This document shows positions 8,071-15,159 of a stretch of 25,425 nucleotides of DNA, piece by piece. The stretch spans positions 1 through 25,425 of the forward strand of contig CAZXVH010000080.1 of NCBI GenBank assembly GCA_964643965.1. Direction: 5' to 3'. Every line of letters begins with the position of its first letter. Positions within the stretch are counted from its first letter, which is position 1. The position numbers and the translations under genes were made by a program. The notes beneath the pieces are model-generated. The model was not told the origin of the DNA and searched no databases. It saw nothing but the letters and a program-made list of their open reading frames with translations. Origin of the DNA: GCA-2746795 sp964643965. Lineage in GTDB: Bacteria > Chloroflexota > Anaerolineae > Promineifilales > Promineifilaceae.

Positions 8071-8439
8071 CTAGGCTCTACTCAATTCACGTTTGCGAGG
8101 GCGTGGCGGCGTATAAAAACCATCCAGGATGGCAATTTCTAAGATGCTGGGAGGCAGATTTGCGGGCATGTGAGTGGCATAAGCATTGATCCAATTTGCC
8201 ACACTCTGATGATTGACAGAAAGCAGCCGACTGATTTCACGCAGGCTCAACCCTTCTAAATAGAGGCTCAAGGCTTGCAACCGCACTTCCTCATCATAGC
8301 CATGCTCTTTTGGCTCTGGCGTATAGCGAATCTTACATAGTTTACAGCGGTATCGCTGGCTGCCGGCCGGGGTGAAACCAGCTTTCATCTGTTGCTCAAG
8401 GCGATGACAACGCGGACACATTACTTCTAAAGAATCCAT
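8071..8439 (-). CDS. InsA-like zinc-ribbon/HTH protein (orphan IS1-type)
   Basis: 122 residues. The zinc ribbon has C8/C11 and C32/C35 (CPRC, CKLC) with the Ser-Gln-Arg-Tyr-Arg-Cys run before the second pair, as in the DNA-binding InsA protein of IS1. A helix-turn-helix follows at about 62-87 (LSLREISRLLSVNHQSVANWI). About 25 extra C-terminal residues (PPRPRKREL) are not typical of InsA. No DDE/InsB reading frame or transposon ends are found within the 151 bp downstream, so this is not a working element. It starts 6 nt after the kinase stop on the same strand, so it is probably co-transcribed. It may be an IS remnant or a domesticated DNA-binding regulator. The family call is fairly safe; the role is unknown. 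Confidence 0.7.
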   Translation of the reverse strand: MDSLEVMCPRCHRLEQQMKAGFTPAGSQRYRCKLCKIRYTPEPKEHGYDEEVRLQALSLYLEGLSLREISRLLSVNHQSVANWINAYATHMPANLPPSILEIAILDGFYTPPRPRKRELSRA

Positions 8440-8445
8440 CAGAAT

Positions 8446-9417
8446 TTACCATACCGTCAACAGAACTGCGATAAAAAACAGGCTGGTTGCTATTGCCAAT
8501 AAAAACCAATTGGCCTGCAAGGCATCAAGCAGGGCTTTACCAGCCGGTATTTCCATCTGTATCCCAGGCAGCGATTCTTGCCCTGTTAACACCTGGTAAA
8601 ACCTGGTGACGGTAGCTGGCCGATCATCTGGATGCATTTCCATCGCCCACAACACCGCTTCTGAGACTTGCACCGAAACATTCGGATTTAAGGTGTGGGG
8701 CGCTTTAAGAATACGTGGATTGAGAAAGCGAGCCTTTGCATCCGCGGGCGGCGAATTGGTTAATAGATGGTATAAAGTGGCTCCCAGGGCATAAATATCC
8801 GTTTGTGTACCAGTATGGCCGCCATCACCGCCATATTGTTCCAGCGGCGTATATAAGGCGGTGCCTCTGCCTTGAACGACAGTGATGGTTCTGGCGTCAT
8901 CCGGGGCCATCAGTTTGACCAGACCAAAATCAACGAGTTTAATGCGGCCGTCCGGCGTCAACTTGATATTTGAGGGTTTGATATCCCGGTGCAGCACGGG
9001 CGGCGTCTGCCGATGCAGATAGGCCAGCCCATCTACAATTTGAGCGGCCCAGGTGATGACGCGCTCCTCATTCAAAGGCCCTTGATTCGCTTCCATAATC
9101 TGGCGCAGATCGTCGCCGGGCACGAAATCCATCACCAAAAAATCATGTTCGTTTTCTGAAAAAAAATCAGATACTTTAGGCAAATTAGGGTGATCAAGTT
9201 GGGCCAAAATACTGGCTTCTTGCAAAAATTGACTTTGCGCCTGTTTTTGTTGTTCTGGCGACAGGTTCGGGTCTGGCGTAACCACTTTAAGGGCACAGAG
9301 ACGGCCGGGCAAACGCAAATCCTCCGCCCGGTAGACGGAACCCATACCCCCTTGACCAACAATGTTGGTTATCTTGTACCGTTCGCGTAAAATACTATTT
9401 GTGTGAAGTGTCACCAT
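8446..9417 (-). CDS. Membrane-tethered Ser/Thr protein kinase
   Basis: 323 residues of the bacterial Hanks type (PknB-like). The glycine loop is GQGGMG (21-26), the ATP lysine K44 (ALKVV), the helix-C glutamate E67, the catalytic loop HRDIKPSN with D145, and the metal site DFG with D163. The activation segment carries several Thr/Ser, then TPLEQYGG replaces the usual APE. It ends in one hydrophobic segment (about 303-323, WFLLAIATSLFFIAVLL) with no residues beyond the membrane, so it has no outside sensor domain. All catalytic residues are intact. It is divergent from an FHA–DNA-binding protein 80 bp away, a natural phospho-threonine reader and likely substrate. The ATG was chosen because it lies 24 nt after a good -10 box; no Shine-Dalgarno is obvious. 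Confidence 0.93.
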   Translation of the reverse strand: MVTLHTNSILRERYKITNIVGQGGMGSVYRAEDLRLPGRLCALKVVTPDPNLSPEQQKQAQSQFLQEASILAQLDHPNLPKVSDFFSENEHDFLVMDFVPGDDLRQIMEANQGPLNEERVITWAAQIVDGLAYLHRQTPPVLHRDIKPSNIKLTPDGRIKLVDFGLVKLMAPDDARTITVVQGRGTALYTPLEQYGGDGGHTGTQTDIYALGATLYHLLTNSPPADAKARFLNPRILKAPHTLNPNVSVQVSEAVLWAMEMHPDDRPATVTRFYQVLTGQESLPGIQMEIPAGKALLDALQANWFLLAIATSLFFIAVLLTVW

Positions 9418-9424
9418 AAGGCAT

Positions 9425-9452
9425 TTGTCGCTGCATCATTTTTCGCTATTAT
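9425..9452 (+). promoter_or_regulatory. Promoter of the FHA regulator gene
   Basis: TTGTCG (9425-9430), a 16-bp spacer and TATTAT (9447-9452). Transcription would begin near 9459, leaving a leader of about 39 nt with a good AGGAAGGG ribosome-binding site at 9481-9488. The -10 hexamer shares five bases with that of the divergent kinase promoter, so polymerase binding should be mutually exclusive. Confidence 0.45.
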
Positions 9453-9453
9453 A
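9448..9453 (-). promoter_or_regulatory. -10 box of the kinase gene
   Basis: Reads TATAAT on the minus strand, placing the start of transcription near 9441, about 24 nt before the kinase ATG. The -35 region is poor, which often means an activator is needed. It overlaps the -10 box of the opposite promoter. Confidence 0.45.
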
Positions 9454-9497
9454 GACCACTTTGATCAGATTGACTTTTACAGGAAGGGACGATTCTC

Positions 9498-10142
9498 ATG
9501 GACGAACAACCGGTATTGATAGTACGAGAAGGACAACTATTGGGCCAGCGTTTTACCATTGACCGGGATGAGTACATTATTGGTCGTGGTGGGGAAAGCG
9601 CTCTGGTGCTGCCAGAAAGGCAGGTATCGCGGCATCACGTCAAGCTTTTGAATGAAAACGGCCGTTATCTCCTGCAAGACCTGGGTAGCAAAAATGGCAC
9701 CCACCTCAATGGGACGCAAGTGACCGGCACAGTGCCTTTACAAGATGGCGACGAAATCCAAATCGCCCTCTGCGTCAAACTGGCCTTTGTGGGCACAGAC
9801 GCCACCCTGCCGCTCACCTTTGAACCGCCATCCCTGGAAGGCGCCATCACCATTGACGAAGCCCAACGCTCCTTATTCATTAACGGTAAACCGCTGGACC
9901 CCCCGCTCTCATTGGCCCAATTCCGCCTCATCAAGCTGCTTCATGATGCGGCTGGTGCAGTGTGCAGCCGTGACGAAATTGTAGAGGTGGTATGGCCCGG
10001 CACAGATGGCATCGGCGTTTCTGAACAGGCCATCGATGCCCTGGTGCGCCGCTTGCGTGATCGCCTGGCCGAGGTAGATGAGCATAATTACATCGTCACG
10101 GTGCGCGGGCATGGCTTCCGCATAGACAACAATCCCCAGTAA
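9498..10142 (+). CDS. FHA domain–winged-helix DNA-binding regulator
   Basis: 214 residues. The FHA domain spans about 5-98 with all phospho-threonine-binding landmarks: G29-R30 (IIGR), S44-R45-H46 (VSRHH) and N66-G67 (SKNGT). Residues 113-210 form an OmpR/PhoB-type winged helix: an initial beta sheet, the recognition helix region SEQAIDALVRRLRDRL and the wing YIVTVRGHGFRI. No receiver domain is present, so phosphopeptide binding by FHA probably takes its place as input. EmbR of mycobacteria joins the same two domain types in another order with an extra central domain. The divergent Ser/Thr kinase is the probable partner. Expected to bind DNA as a dimer; the target is unknown, possibly the shared promoter region. 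The start is supported by AGGAAGGG 9 nt before the ATG. Confidence 0.9.
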   Translation: MDEQPVLIVREGQLLGQRFTIDRDEYIIGRGGESALVLPERQVSRHHVKLLNENGRYLLQDLGSKNGTHLNGTQVTGTVPLQDGDEIQIALCVKLAFVGTDATLPLTFEPPSLEGAITIDEAQRSLFINGKPLDPPLSLAQFRLIKLLHDAAGAVCSRDEIVEVVWPGTDGIGVSEQAIDALVRRLRDRLAEVDEHNYIVTVRGHGFRIDNNPQ

Positions 10143-10157
10143 AACAGCGGGGGGCAA

Positions 10158-10208
10158 GTGGCGGGTGGCGCGTAAAACTGCCACCCCTTGTTGGCCACCA
10201 CCCGCCAC
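10158..10208. terminator. Inverted repeat between convergent genes
   Basis: GTGGCGGGTGG (10158-10168) and CCACCCGCCAC (10198-10208) pair perfectly over 11 bp with a 29-nt loop. It fills the 68-bp gap between the FHA regulator and the CpXC gene, which end facing each other. No T-run follows either arm, so a bidirectional structural terminator is only likely. Confidence 0.5.
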
Positions 10209-10210
10209 CA

Positions 10211-11551
10211 TTAAAGCCGGGCGCGTATCTCTGCTTTTATCGCCTTCACCTTCGCTAAAACATCTTCCTGCTGCCCCTGCTGTTCCACCTGCTGCTGTAC
10301 GGCGTCTAATACCTGCAATATCTCAACAGAAATGATGTCTGGATGCTCGTCTAATATGGCGGCGCGGGCTGCCTCGGAATCCGCTTCCATCAGGTCGTTG
10401 ATCACGCGAATTTCAGGCGGTACTTTCGCTTCTGCCCGGGCCACGATGAGTTCTTGCACCTGTCGCAGGTGGGCCACCTGGGCTTCATCCCCCATTTCTT
10501 CAGCCTGGTTGATCCGCGTCACCAGGAAGTACATAAAGGCGTCATCAAAACGGTCAAAATTTTCAGCAACGGCCGTTTCCATATCCTCTGCCGTTAAAAT
10601 AGCCGTCAACGTCTCTGACGCCTGCGCCAACAGCTTGTTTGACTGCTCCCGAATCTCATCATACACCTTCACCAAGCGGCTGCGAATATCCGTCAGCCGC
10701 TGCGCCGAAACCAGGTCGCCGGCTGCCTCTCGCTTCTCAATCTCTTCCGAAAATTGCCGGAAAAATTCGTAACGTAGCGCCCCCTGCCCGGTCATCACCA
10801 GGGCGTCGATGATGGCGTTATCGTTTTCATGGCGCAAAATATGCTTCAAGAGCAGTTCCGCCGAGACGCCGCCCTGAGCTTTAGCTTCCCGGTTAAAAGC
10901 GTGGAGCGCGATCTGCCGTTTCTCAATTTCCCGGCCTACCGGCGTATCCAGCATCAGTTTTGCCCGCAAATTGGTCAGCTTCACCATTTGCTCGTTGTCA
11001 TCCATCTGGGACGCCATGTCAATGATTTGCTGTAGCATGGCAAAAAAGGCTTCATCCAGCAGCGCCTTGTTTTCTTCTAGCAAAAAATCACGCACATCTT
11101 TGTCTGCATTGACCAACTTGCCCAGCAGTTCAGATTGTTTCCGCTGTCGCGCAATCATCTCTTTAGTGATGCCTTCCGTCTCCAGAATATTTTCCATAAA
11201 GGTCTGGTAAGTGAGGATGGTTTGGGGCTGAAGCAGGTAGGCTTTGCGCTTTTCCGGCGGGGTGGCTTCCATGATCTGGCGCACCATGCTGCCGATGATT
11301 TGTTCCCGCTGCACCTGGCTCATGTTCATTTCTGGGGGCACATAAGTCATAAATAGTTCGTTTTCTGGATCATGGTAAACCAATGGCGTGGCAATCTGGC
11401 CGGCCGCCTGGCAGTTGGGACAAACGGCCATGTTAAGCTGGCCGCTCAAAACATATTCTTTCATTTGCGGTTGTAGCCCCACATCAATCAGTTGAAAAAC
11501 GTCTGCCATATAAGGCGTGTGACAATTGGGGCAGGTAATTTGCGTCTGCAT
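10211..11551 (-). CDS. CpXC-domain protein with helical C-terminal region
   Basis: 446 residues. The N-terminus is a CpXC domain, named for its CPxC motifs: C7/C10 and C44/C47, a probable zinc site, followed by beta strands (LVYHDPENELFMTYVPP). From about residue 70 the protein is almost wholly alpha-helical and charged, with no signal peptide or membrane segment. The CpXC family has no established biochemical role. AGGAG lies 6 nt before the ATG. It starts 36 nt after the histidine kinase stop on the same strand, so the two are probably co-transcribed and the CpXC protein may serve in the same pathway. No response-regulator gene is present in this position. The domain call is firm; the function is unknown. 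Confidence 0.88.
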   Translation of the reverse strand: MQTQITCPNCHTPYMADVFQLIDVGLQPQMKEYVLSGQLNMAVCPNCQAAGQIATPLVYHDPENELFMTYVPPEMNMSQVQREQIIGSMVRQIMEATPPEKRKAYLLQPQTILTYQTFMENILETEGITKEMIARQRKQSELLGKLVNADKDVRDFLLEENKALLDEAFFAMLQQIIDMASQMDDNEQMVKLTNLRAKLMLDTPVGREIEKRQIALHAFNREAKAQGGVSAELLLKHILRHENDNAIIDALVMTGQGALRYEFFRQFSEEIEKREAAGDLVSAQRLTDIRSRLVKVYDEIREQSNKLLAQASETLTAILTAEDMETAVAENFDRFDDAFMYFLVTRINQAEEMGDEAQVAHLRQVQELIVARAEAKVPPEIRVINDLMEADSEAARAAILDEHPDIISVEILQVLDAVQQQVEQQGQQEDVLAKVKAIKAEIRARL

Positions 11552-11587
11552 ACAATCTCCTAGAATTTATTGATAAAAGATAAAGGG

Positions 11588-13201
11588 TTACGCCGTATCG
11601 TGTTGATCGCGGGGTAATGAAAAGGTGAAGGTCGTACCGGGGCCATCGTCGTTATTGGCAAACCAGATACGGCCGTTATGGGCTTCAATAATGGCTTTGG
11701 TCAAGAATAATCCTAAACCGGTCCCTTCCGTTTTGCGGCTCAAGGCATTATCCAGCCGGGAAAACTTTTGGAAAATGCGGTTTTGTTCATGTTCGGGAAT
11801 GCCAATGCCTTCATCACGTACCGACACGGTGACATGGCCGGGATGAACTACGCCGATAATGCCGATCTTGCCACCATCCGGGGCGTATTTTATCCCATTA
11901 CTGACTAAATTGTTAAAAACCTGGTTTAGACGGCGCTCGTCCCCCCACACGGGAGGAAAATCTGGGGGAAATTCTACCAAAAAAGTATGGTTGGGGGCTT
12001 GATTGCTGAACTTATGCACAACGGCCGTTGCTATTTTAGGCAAATACACCTCATCACTGATTTCCAAAGTGAACGTGCCCGCCTGCAAACGGGATACCTC
12101 TAATAAATTGTCGATCAAGTCCGTCAGATTGTCCGCTTCTTCTTCAATGACACTCAAAGAGTCGTCTAAAATTTCCGGCGACCAGTGGGCGTCCTGGCGG
12201 CGCAATGTGCCGGCATACCCTTTAATGATGGAAACGGGCGTCTTCAGCTCATGGCTGACCACCGAGATAAACGTCTTTTGCAGCTCTTCCTCTTCTCGAT
12301 AACGGGTCAGGTCACGCACATTGGCGATGATGTCGGTCATATGGCCGTTTTCATCCAGCAGCGGCGCATACGTGATACCCAGGCTCACCAGCTTGCCGTC
12401 CGCCATTTGGTGCGTATGATTTTCCGGCCGGCGACACTCCCCTTCCACGTATAGATGCGCCGCGCCGGGCAGCGGCCAGCCATTGGCCACCGCTTCATAC
12501 AAATCCGTATTGGTACGCAGCTTTTGCCACACAATTACATCTCGATGCTCCTGGCCCAGAGCGGCATCGGCCGACCAACCGGTCATATTACTCAAGGCGG
12601 CATTAAATCGATGAATGCGCAGCGCACGGTCTAAAATCATGACGCCATCGGCGCTTTGCTGCAAAATAGCGTCTAAACGCTGCTTCTCTTTGTTCACCTG
12701 CTGGTACAGACGGGCATTACGTACGGCAATGGCGGCCTGTTCGGCAAAGCTGCGCAGCAAATCGGCCACGTCCGGGCTAAAGCGGTAGTTGCCAGATTGG
12801 AACACATAAATGAGGCCAATGGCTTCTTCCCGGTTGATCATGGGGATGCGAGTAACGGCCGTTAAACCCAAATTCGCCTGCTGGGCAATCTCATTCAACC
12901 GGTTGGTCAGTTCCGGTATCACTTCCTGCTCCTTGCCCTCCTCGTAGGGAACGCCGCGGATTAACGGCTCAAAATGGTCTACCAGGTGCGGCGGAATGCC
13001 ATAAACGGCCGCTACTCGCAGCAGCGTACTGTCCGGATCTGCCAGCACAATCATGCCCGCCCGCCCCGAGACAATCTCCACGGCCGCTCGCAAAATAATG
13101 CGCAGCACATCATGCAGTTCCAACTCGGCCGTCAGCGCCCGGCTGATCGCCAATAAATATTCACGCTGTAAAATTCGGATGTCAACCAATGCTCTTGCCA
13201 T
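11588..13201 (-). CDS. Soluble GAF-PAS sensor histidine kinase
   Basis: 537 residues with the start used here. A GAF domain at about 25-165 leads by a short helix to a PAS domain at about 175-300 (ADGVMILDRALRIHRFNAA). HisKA at about 308-373 has the phospho-accepting H317 (SHELKTP). HATPase follows at 418-530 with N box (NQVFNNLVSNGIKYA), G1 (DEGIGIP) and G2 (GTGLGLFLTKAI). No membrane segment, so it senses a cytoplasmic signal. The open frame extends to 13282, but those 27 codons run through a GC-rich hairpin (13220-13240) and look non-coding, so the ATG at 13201 (MARALVDIR) was preferred. No strong Shine-Dalgarno helps this choice. No receiver-domain partner is in the window; the next gene is a CpXC protein. 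Confidence 0.92.
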   Translation of the reverse strand: MARALVDIRILQREYLLAISRALTAELELHDVLRIILRAAVEIVSGRAGMIVLADPDSTLLRVAAVYGIPPHLVDHFEPLIRGVPYEEGKEQEVIPELTNRLNEIAQQANLGLTAVTRIPMINREEAIGLIYVFQSGNYRFSPDVADLLRSFAEQAAIAVRNARLYQQVNKEKQRLDAILQQSADGVMILDRALRIHRFNAALSNMTGWSADAALGQEHRDVIVWQKLRTNTDLYEAVANGWPLPGAAHLYVEGECRRPENHTHQMADGKLVSLGITYAPLLDENGHMTDIIANVRDLTRYREEEELQKTFISVVSHELKTPVSIIKGYAGTLRRQDAHWSPEILDDSLSVIEEEADNLTDLIDNLLEVSRLQAGTFTLEISDEVYLPKIATAVVHKFSNQAPNHTFLVEFPPDFPPVWGDERRLNQVFNNLVSNGIKYAPDGGKIGIIGVVHPGHVTVSVRDEGIGIPEHEQNRIFQKFSRLDNALSRKTEGTGLGLFLTKAIIEAHNGRIWFANNDDGPGTTFTFSLPRDQHDTA

Positions 13202-13219
13202 AATTTGTAATACTCGCCC

Positions 13220-13240
13220 GGACGGATCACCAATCCGTCC
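13220..13240. repeat. GC-rich hairpin upstream of the histidine kinase
   Basis: GGACGGAT and ATCCGTCC pair over 8 bp around the loop CACCA. It sits 19 nt upstream of the preferred start at 13201, so it may lie in the 5' leader or be a dispersed palindromic repeat. The rest of the gap to 13474 shows no convincing gene; an open frame there on the plus strand is low-complexity and unsupported. Confidence 0.4.
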
Positions 13241-13474
13241 TACAAAGGCCCCGATTGTAACATAGCCCACCCTGTTCTCCATCTGAGTTGCATAAGAGGA
13301 ATGCGCATAAGTTCTGTAGCGAACAAGAGACTTCCCCCAGAAAAGCTATGCTCGAACTCCTTATTCTCATGTACAATAAACTTCTGTCGCCACACTTTGA
13401 GAAAATGAAGGCAGGGAAAATTCAGCAGTCCCACGCAATGCGCCTCAACGATTGGCTGACATGGAGATACACAC

Positions 13475-15088
13475 ATGACACACATAAACGTCCGTCCGGT
13501 TAACGAGGCTGATTTACCCTACGTCCGAGAACTTTTCTACAGTAGTTATGGTGAAAACTATCCCTACAAAGCCTTTTATGACGACGAATGGCTCAAACGC
13601 AGCATCTACCAGGACAGCTACCTCTTTTTATTGGCGGAATGTAATCAGAAAGTAGTGGGAACCGCCTCCGTTTACTTTGAAGTAGGCGCCTACTCTGATT
13701 TATGCGGTGAATTCGGCCGGCTGGCCGTACATCCTGATCATCGCGGACAAGGCGTGGGCACAGCCCTCATGGAAGCCCGCCTGAACTTTGCCACCAAACG
13801 GCTGCACTTTGGCCTCAGCGAATGCCGTACCGCCCACCTCTATGCCCAACGCATCTCAGAAGCCCACGACCTCAAACCCATCGGCTTTATGCCGCAAAAA
13901 GTGCTGCTAGAAAAACGAGAAAGCCTGGTGCTGATGGCCCGCACCTTTGGTCCGGCGCACGAACTGCGCTCCAATAACCCTCGCGTCATCCCGGAAGTGT
14001 TTCTGTTGGGCCAACTGGCGTTGGAAAATCTGGGTTTACGCAACGACCTCGTCGCCGTGGAGGATATAGATGGCTACCCTATTGGCGCCGGTTTTGAGGT
14101 GGCCGAGTTAACGGAATCTGTGCTGCCCCATTTGCTCAGGATTGAGCGCGGCCGTCTCTCTCGGCGGCATGTCTTTGGCAACTTGCAGTTGAGTTATGGC
14201 CTATTTTTCCTGGAATCACGCAATTCTCGTTACCTGGTAGCCCGGCAGGATGGCAAAATTGTGGGCGCCATTGGTTTTACGCTGGACGATATTGGCCGCA
14301 GCATCAAGGTGCTGGAATTGATTGATCTGCGAGATGATGTGGCTGGTTTTTTGCTAAAAGAATTGGATCGCTGGGCGCAGCAAATTTACGGCGCGGAATA
14401 TATTGAAATTACGGTGAGCGCCTACTGGCCAGGCATTCAACGCACCTTGAGCAATTTAGGCTTTGTGCCGGTGGCCTACTGTCCCTCGTTTGTCTTTCAC
14501 GAAGTGGAGCGGTTAGACACCATTAAAATGGCAAAATTATACGTGCCGTTGGATATTGATGACGCCTGTTTAACCGACGCCAGCCGCAAAATATTTTATC
14601 TGGTGCGTCAGGGCTTTGAAGAAAAACGGCAAGGTATCACCGTCAATGACGCCACCCGTCACATCGCCATCTTCCAGGGATTAGAGGAAGGGGAGCTAAC
14701 CAAGATCGCCGGTATTTGCCGGGTGATTGCCTATGACGCGGCGGACGTGATTTTACGGGCGGGGGAATATGGCGATCATTTTTATATGGTTTTGGATGGC
14801 AAGTTGGACATTCTGGCGGGCGATGATAGCGCTTTAGTGGGCCATGTAGAACGGGGTGATTTTCTGGGGGAGATTTCTCTGGTGTCGGCGCAGCCTTACA
14901 CGGCAACGGCCGTTGCTGCTACAGATGTCAAAATGGTGGCCCTCAGTCACCAGGATTTTGAAGCGCTTATCAACCGCCATCCTCGCATCGGCATGAAAGT
15001 CATGCGCAATATCGCCATTTCCGTCGGCGAGAAACTACGCCATCTTGACAATCGTTATTCTGAGGAAATTCGGGGATTTGCAAAATAA
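13475..15088 (+). CDS. Double GNAT acetyltransferase fused to a CNB domain
   Basis: 537 residues. GNAT domain 1 covers about 1-150, with the acetyl-CoA loop RGQGVG at 90-95 preceded by RLAVHPDH. A second GNAT-like domain spans about 160-345 (YLVARQDGKIVGAIGFTL, then LSNLGFVPV); its acetyl-CoA loop is not recognisable, so it may be structural. Residues about 395-515 form a cyclic-nucleotide-binding beta roll (ILRAGEYGDHFYMVLDG; GDFLGEISLV). In the phosphate-binding cassette E466 is kept but the usual Arg is Y475 (PYTATAV), so ordinary cAMP binding is doubtful. Mycobacterial Pat, a cAMP-controlled lysine acetyltransferase, has one CNB before one GNAT; here the order is reversed and GNAT is doubled. 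GGAGA 7 nt before the ATG supports the start. Probably a ligand-gated protein or small-molecule acetyltransferase. Confidence 0.88.
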   Translation: MTHINVRPVNEADLPYVRELFYSSYGENYPYKAFYDDEWLKRSIYQDSYLFLLAECNQKVVGTASVYFEVGAYSDLCGEFGRLAVHPDHRGQGVGTALMEARLNFATKRLHFGLSECRTAHLYAQRISEAHDLKPIGFMPQKVLLEKRESLVLMARTFGPAHELRSNNPRVIPEVFLLGQLALENLGLRNDLVAVEDIDGYPIGAGFEVAELTESVLPHLLRIERGRLSRRHVFGNLQLSYGLFFLESRNSRYLVARQDGKIVGAIGFTLDDIGRSIKVLELIDLRDDVAGFLLKELDRWAQQIYGAEYIEITVSAYWPGIQRTLSNLGFVPVAYCPSFVFHEVERLDTIKMAKLYVPLDIDDACLTDASRKIFYLVRQGFEEKRQGITVNDATRHIAIFQGLEEGELTKIAGICRVIAYDAADVILRAGEYGDHFYMVLDGKLDILAGDDSALVGHVERGDFLGEISLVSAQPYTATAVAATDVKMVALSHQDFEALINRHPRIGMKVMRNIAISVGEKLRHLDNRYSEEIRGFAK

Positions 15089-15090
15089 AA

Positions 15091-15124
15091 CGAGATGCGT
15101 GAGATCTTTTTCTCACGCATCTCG
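15091..15124. terminator. Rho-independent terminator between convergent genes
   Basis: CGAGATGCGTGAGA (15091-15104) and its exact complement (15111-15124) form a perfect 14-bp stem with the 6-nt loop TCTTTT. On the minus strand it is followed by TTTTATTTTG, a proper U-tract for the repeat-protein gene. On the plus strand no T-run follows, so termination of the GNAT gene would be weaker. Confidence 0.8.
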
Positions 15125-15159
15125 CTTCAACCATCACGCTTTAAATTCAGCGCTACAAC

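Noticed and set aside
13202..13282. Upstream extension of the histidine kinase (27 codons)
   Set aside because: It reads through a GC-rich hairpin and matches no kinase feature.
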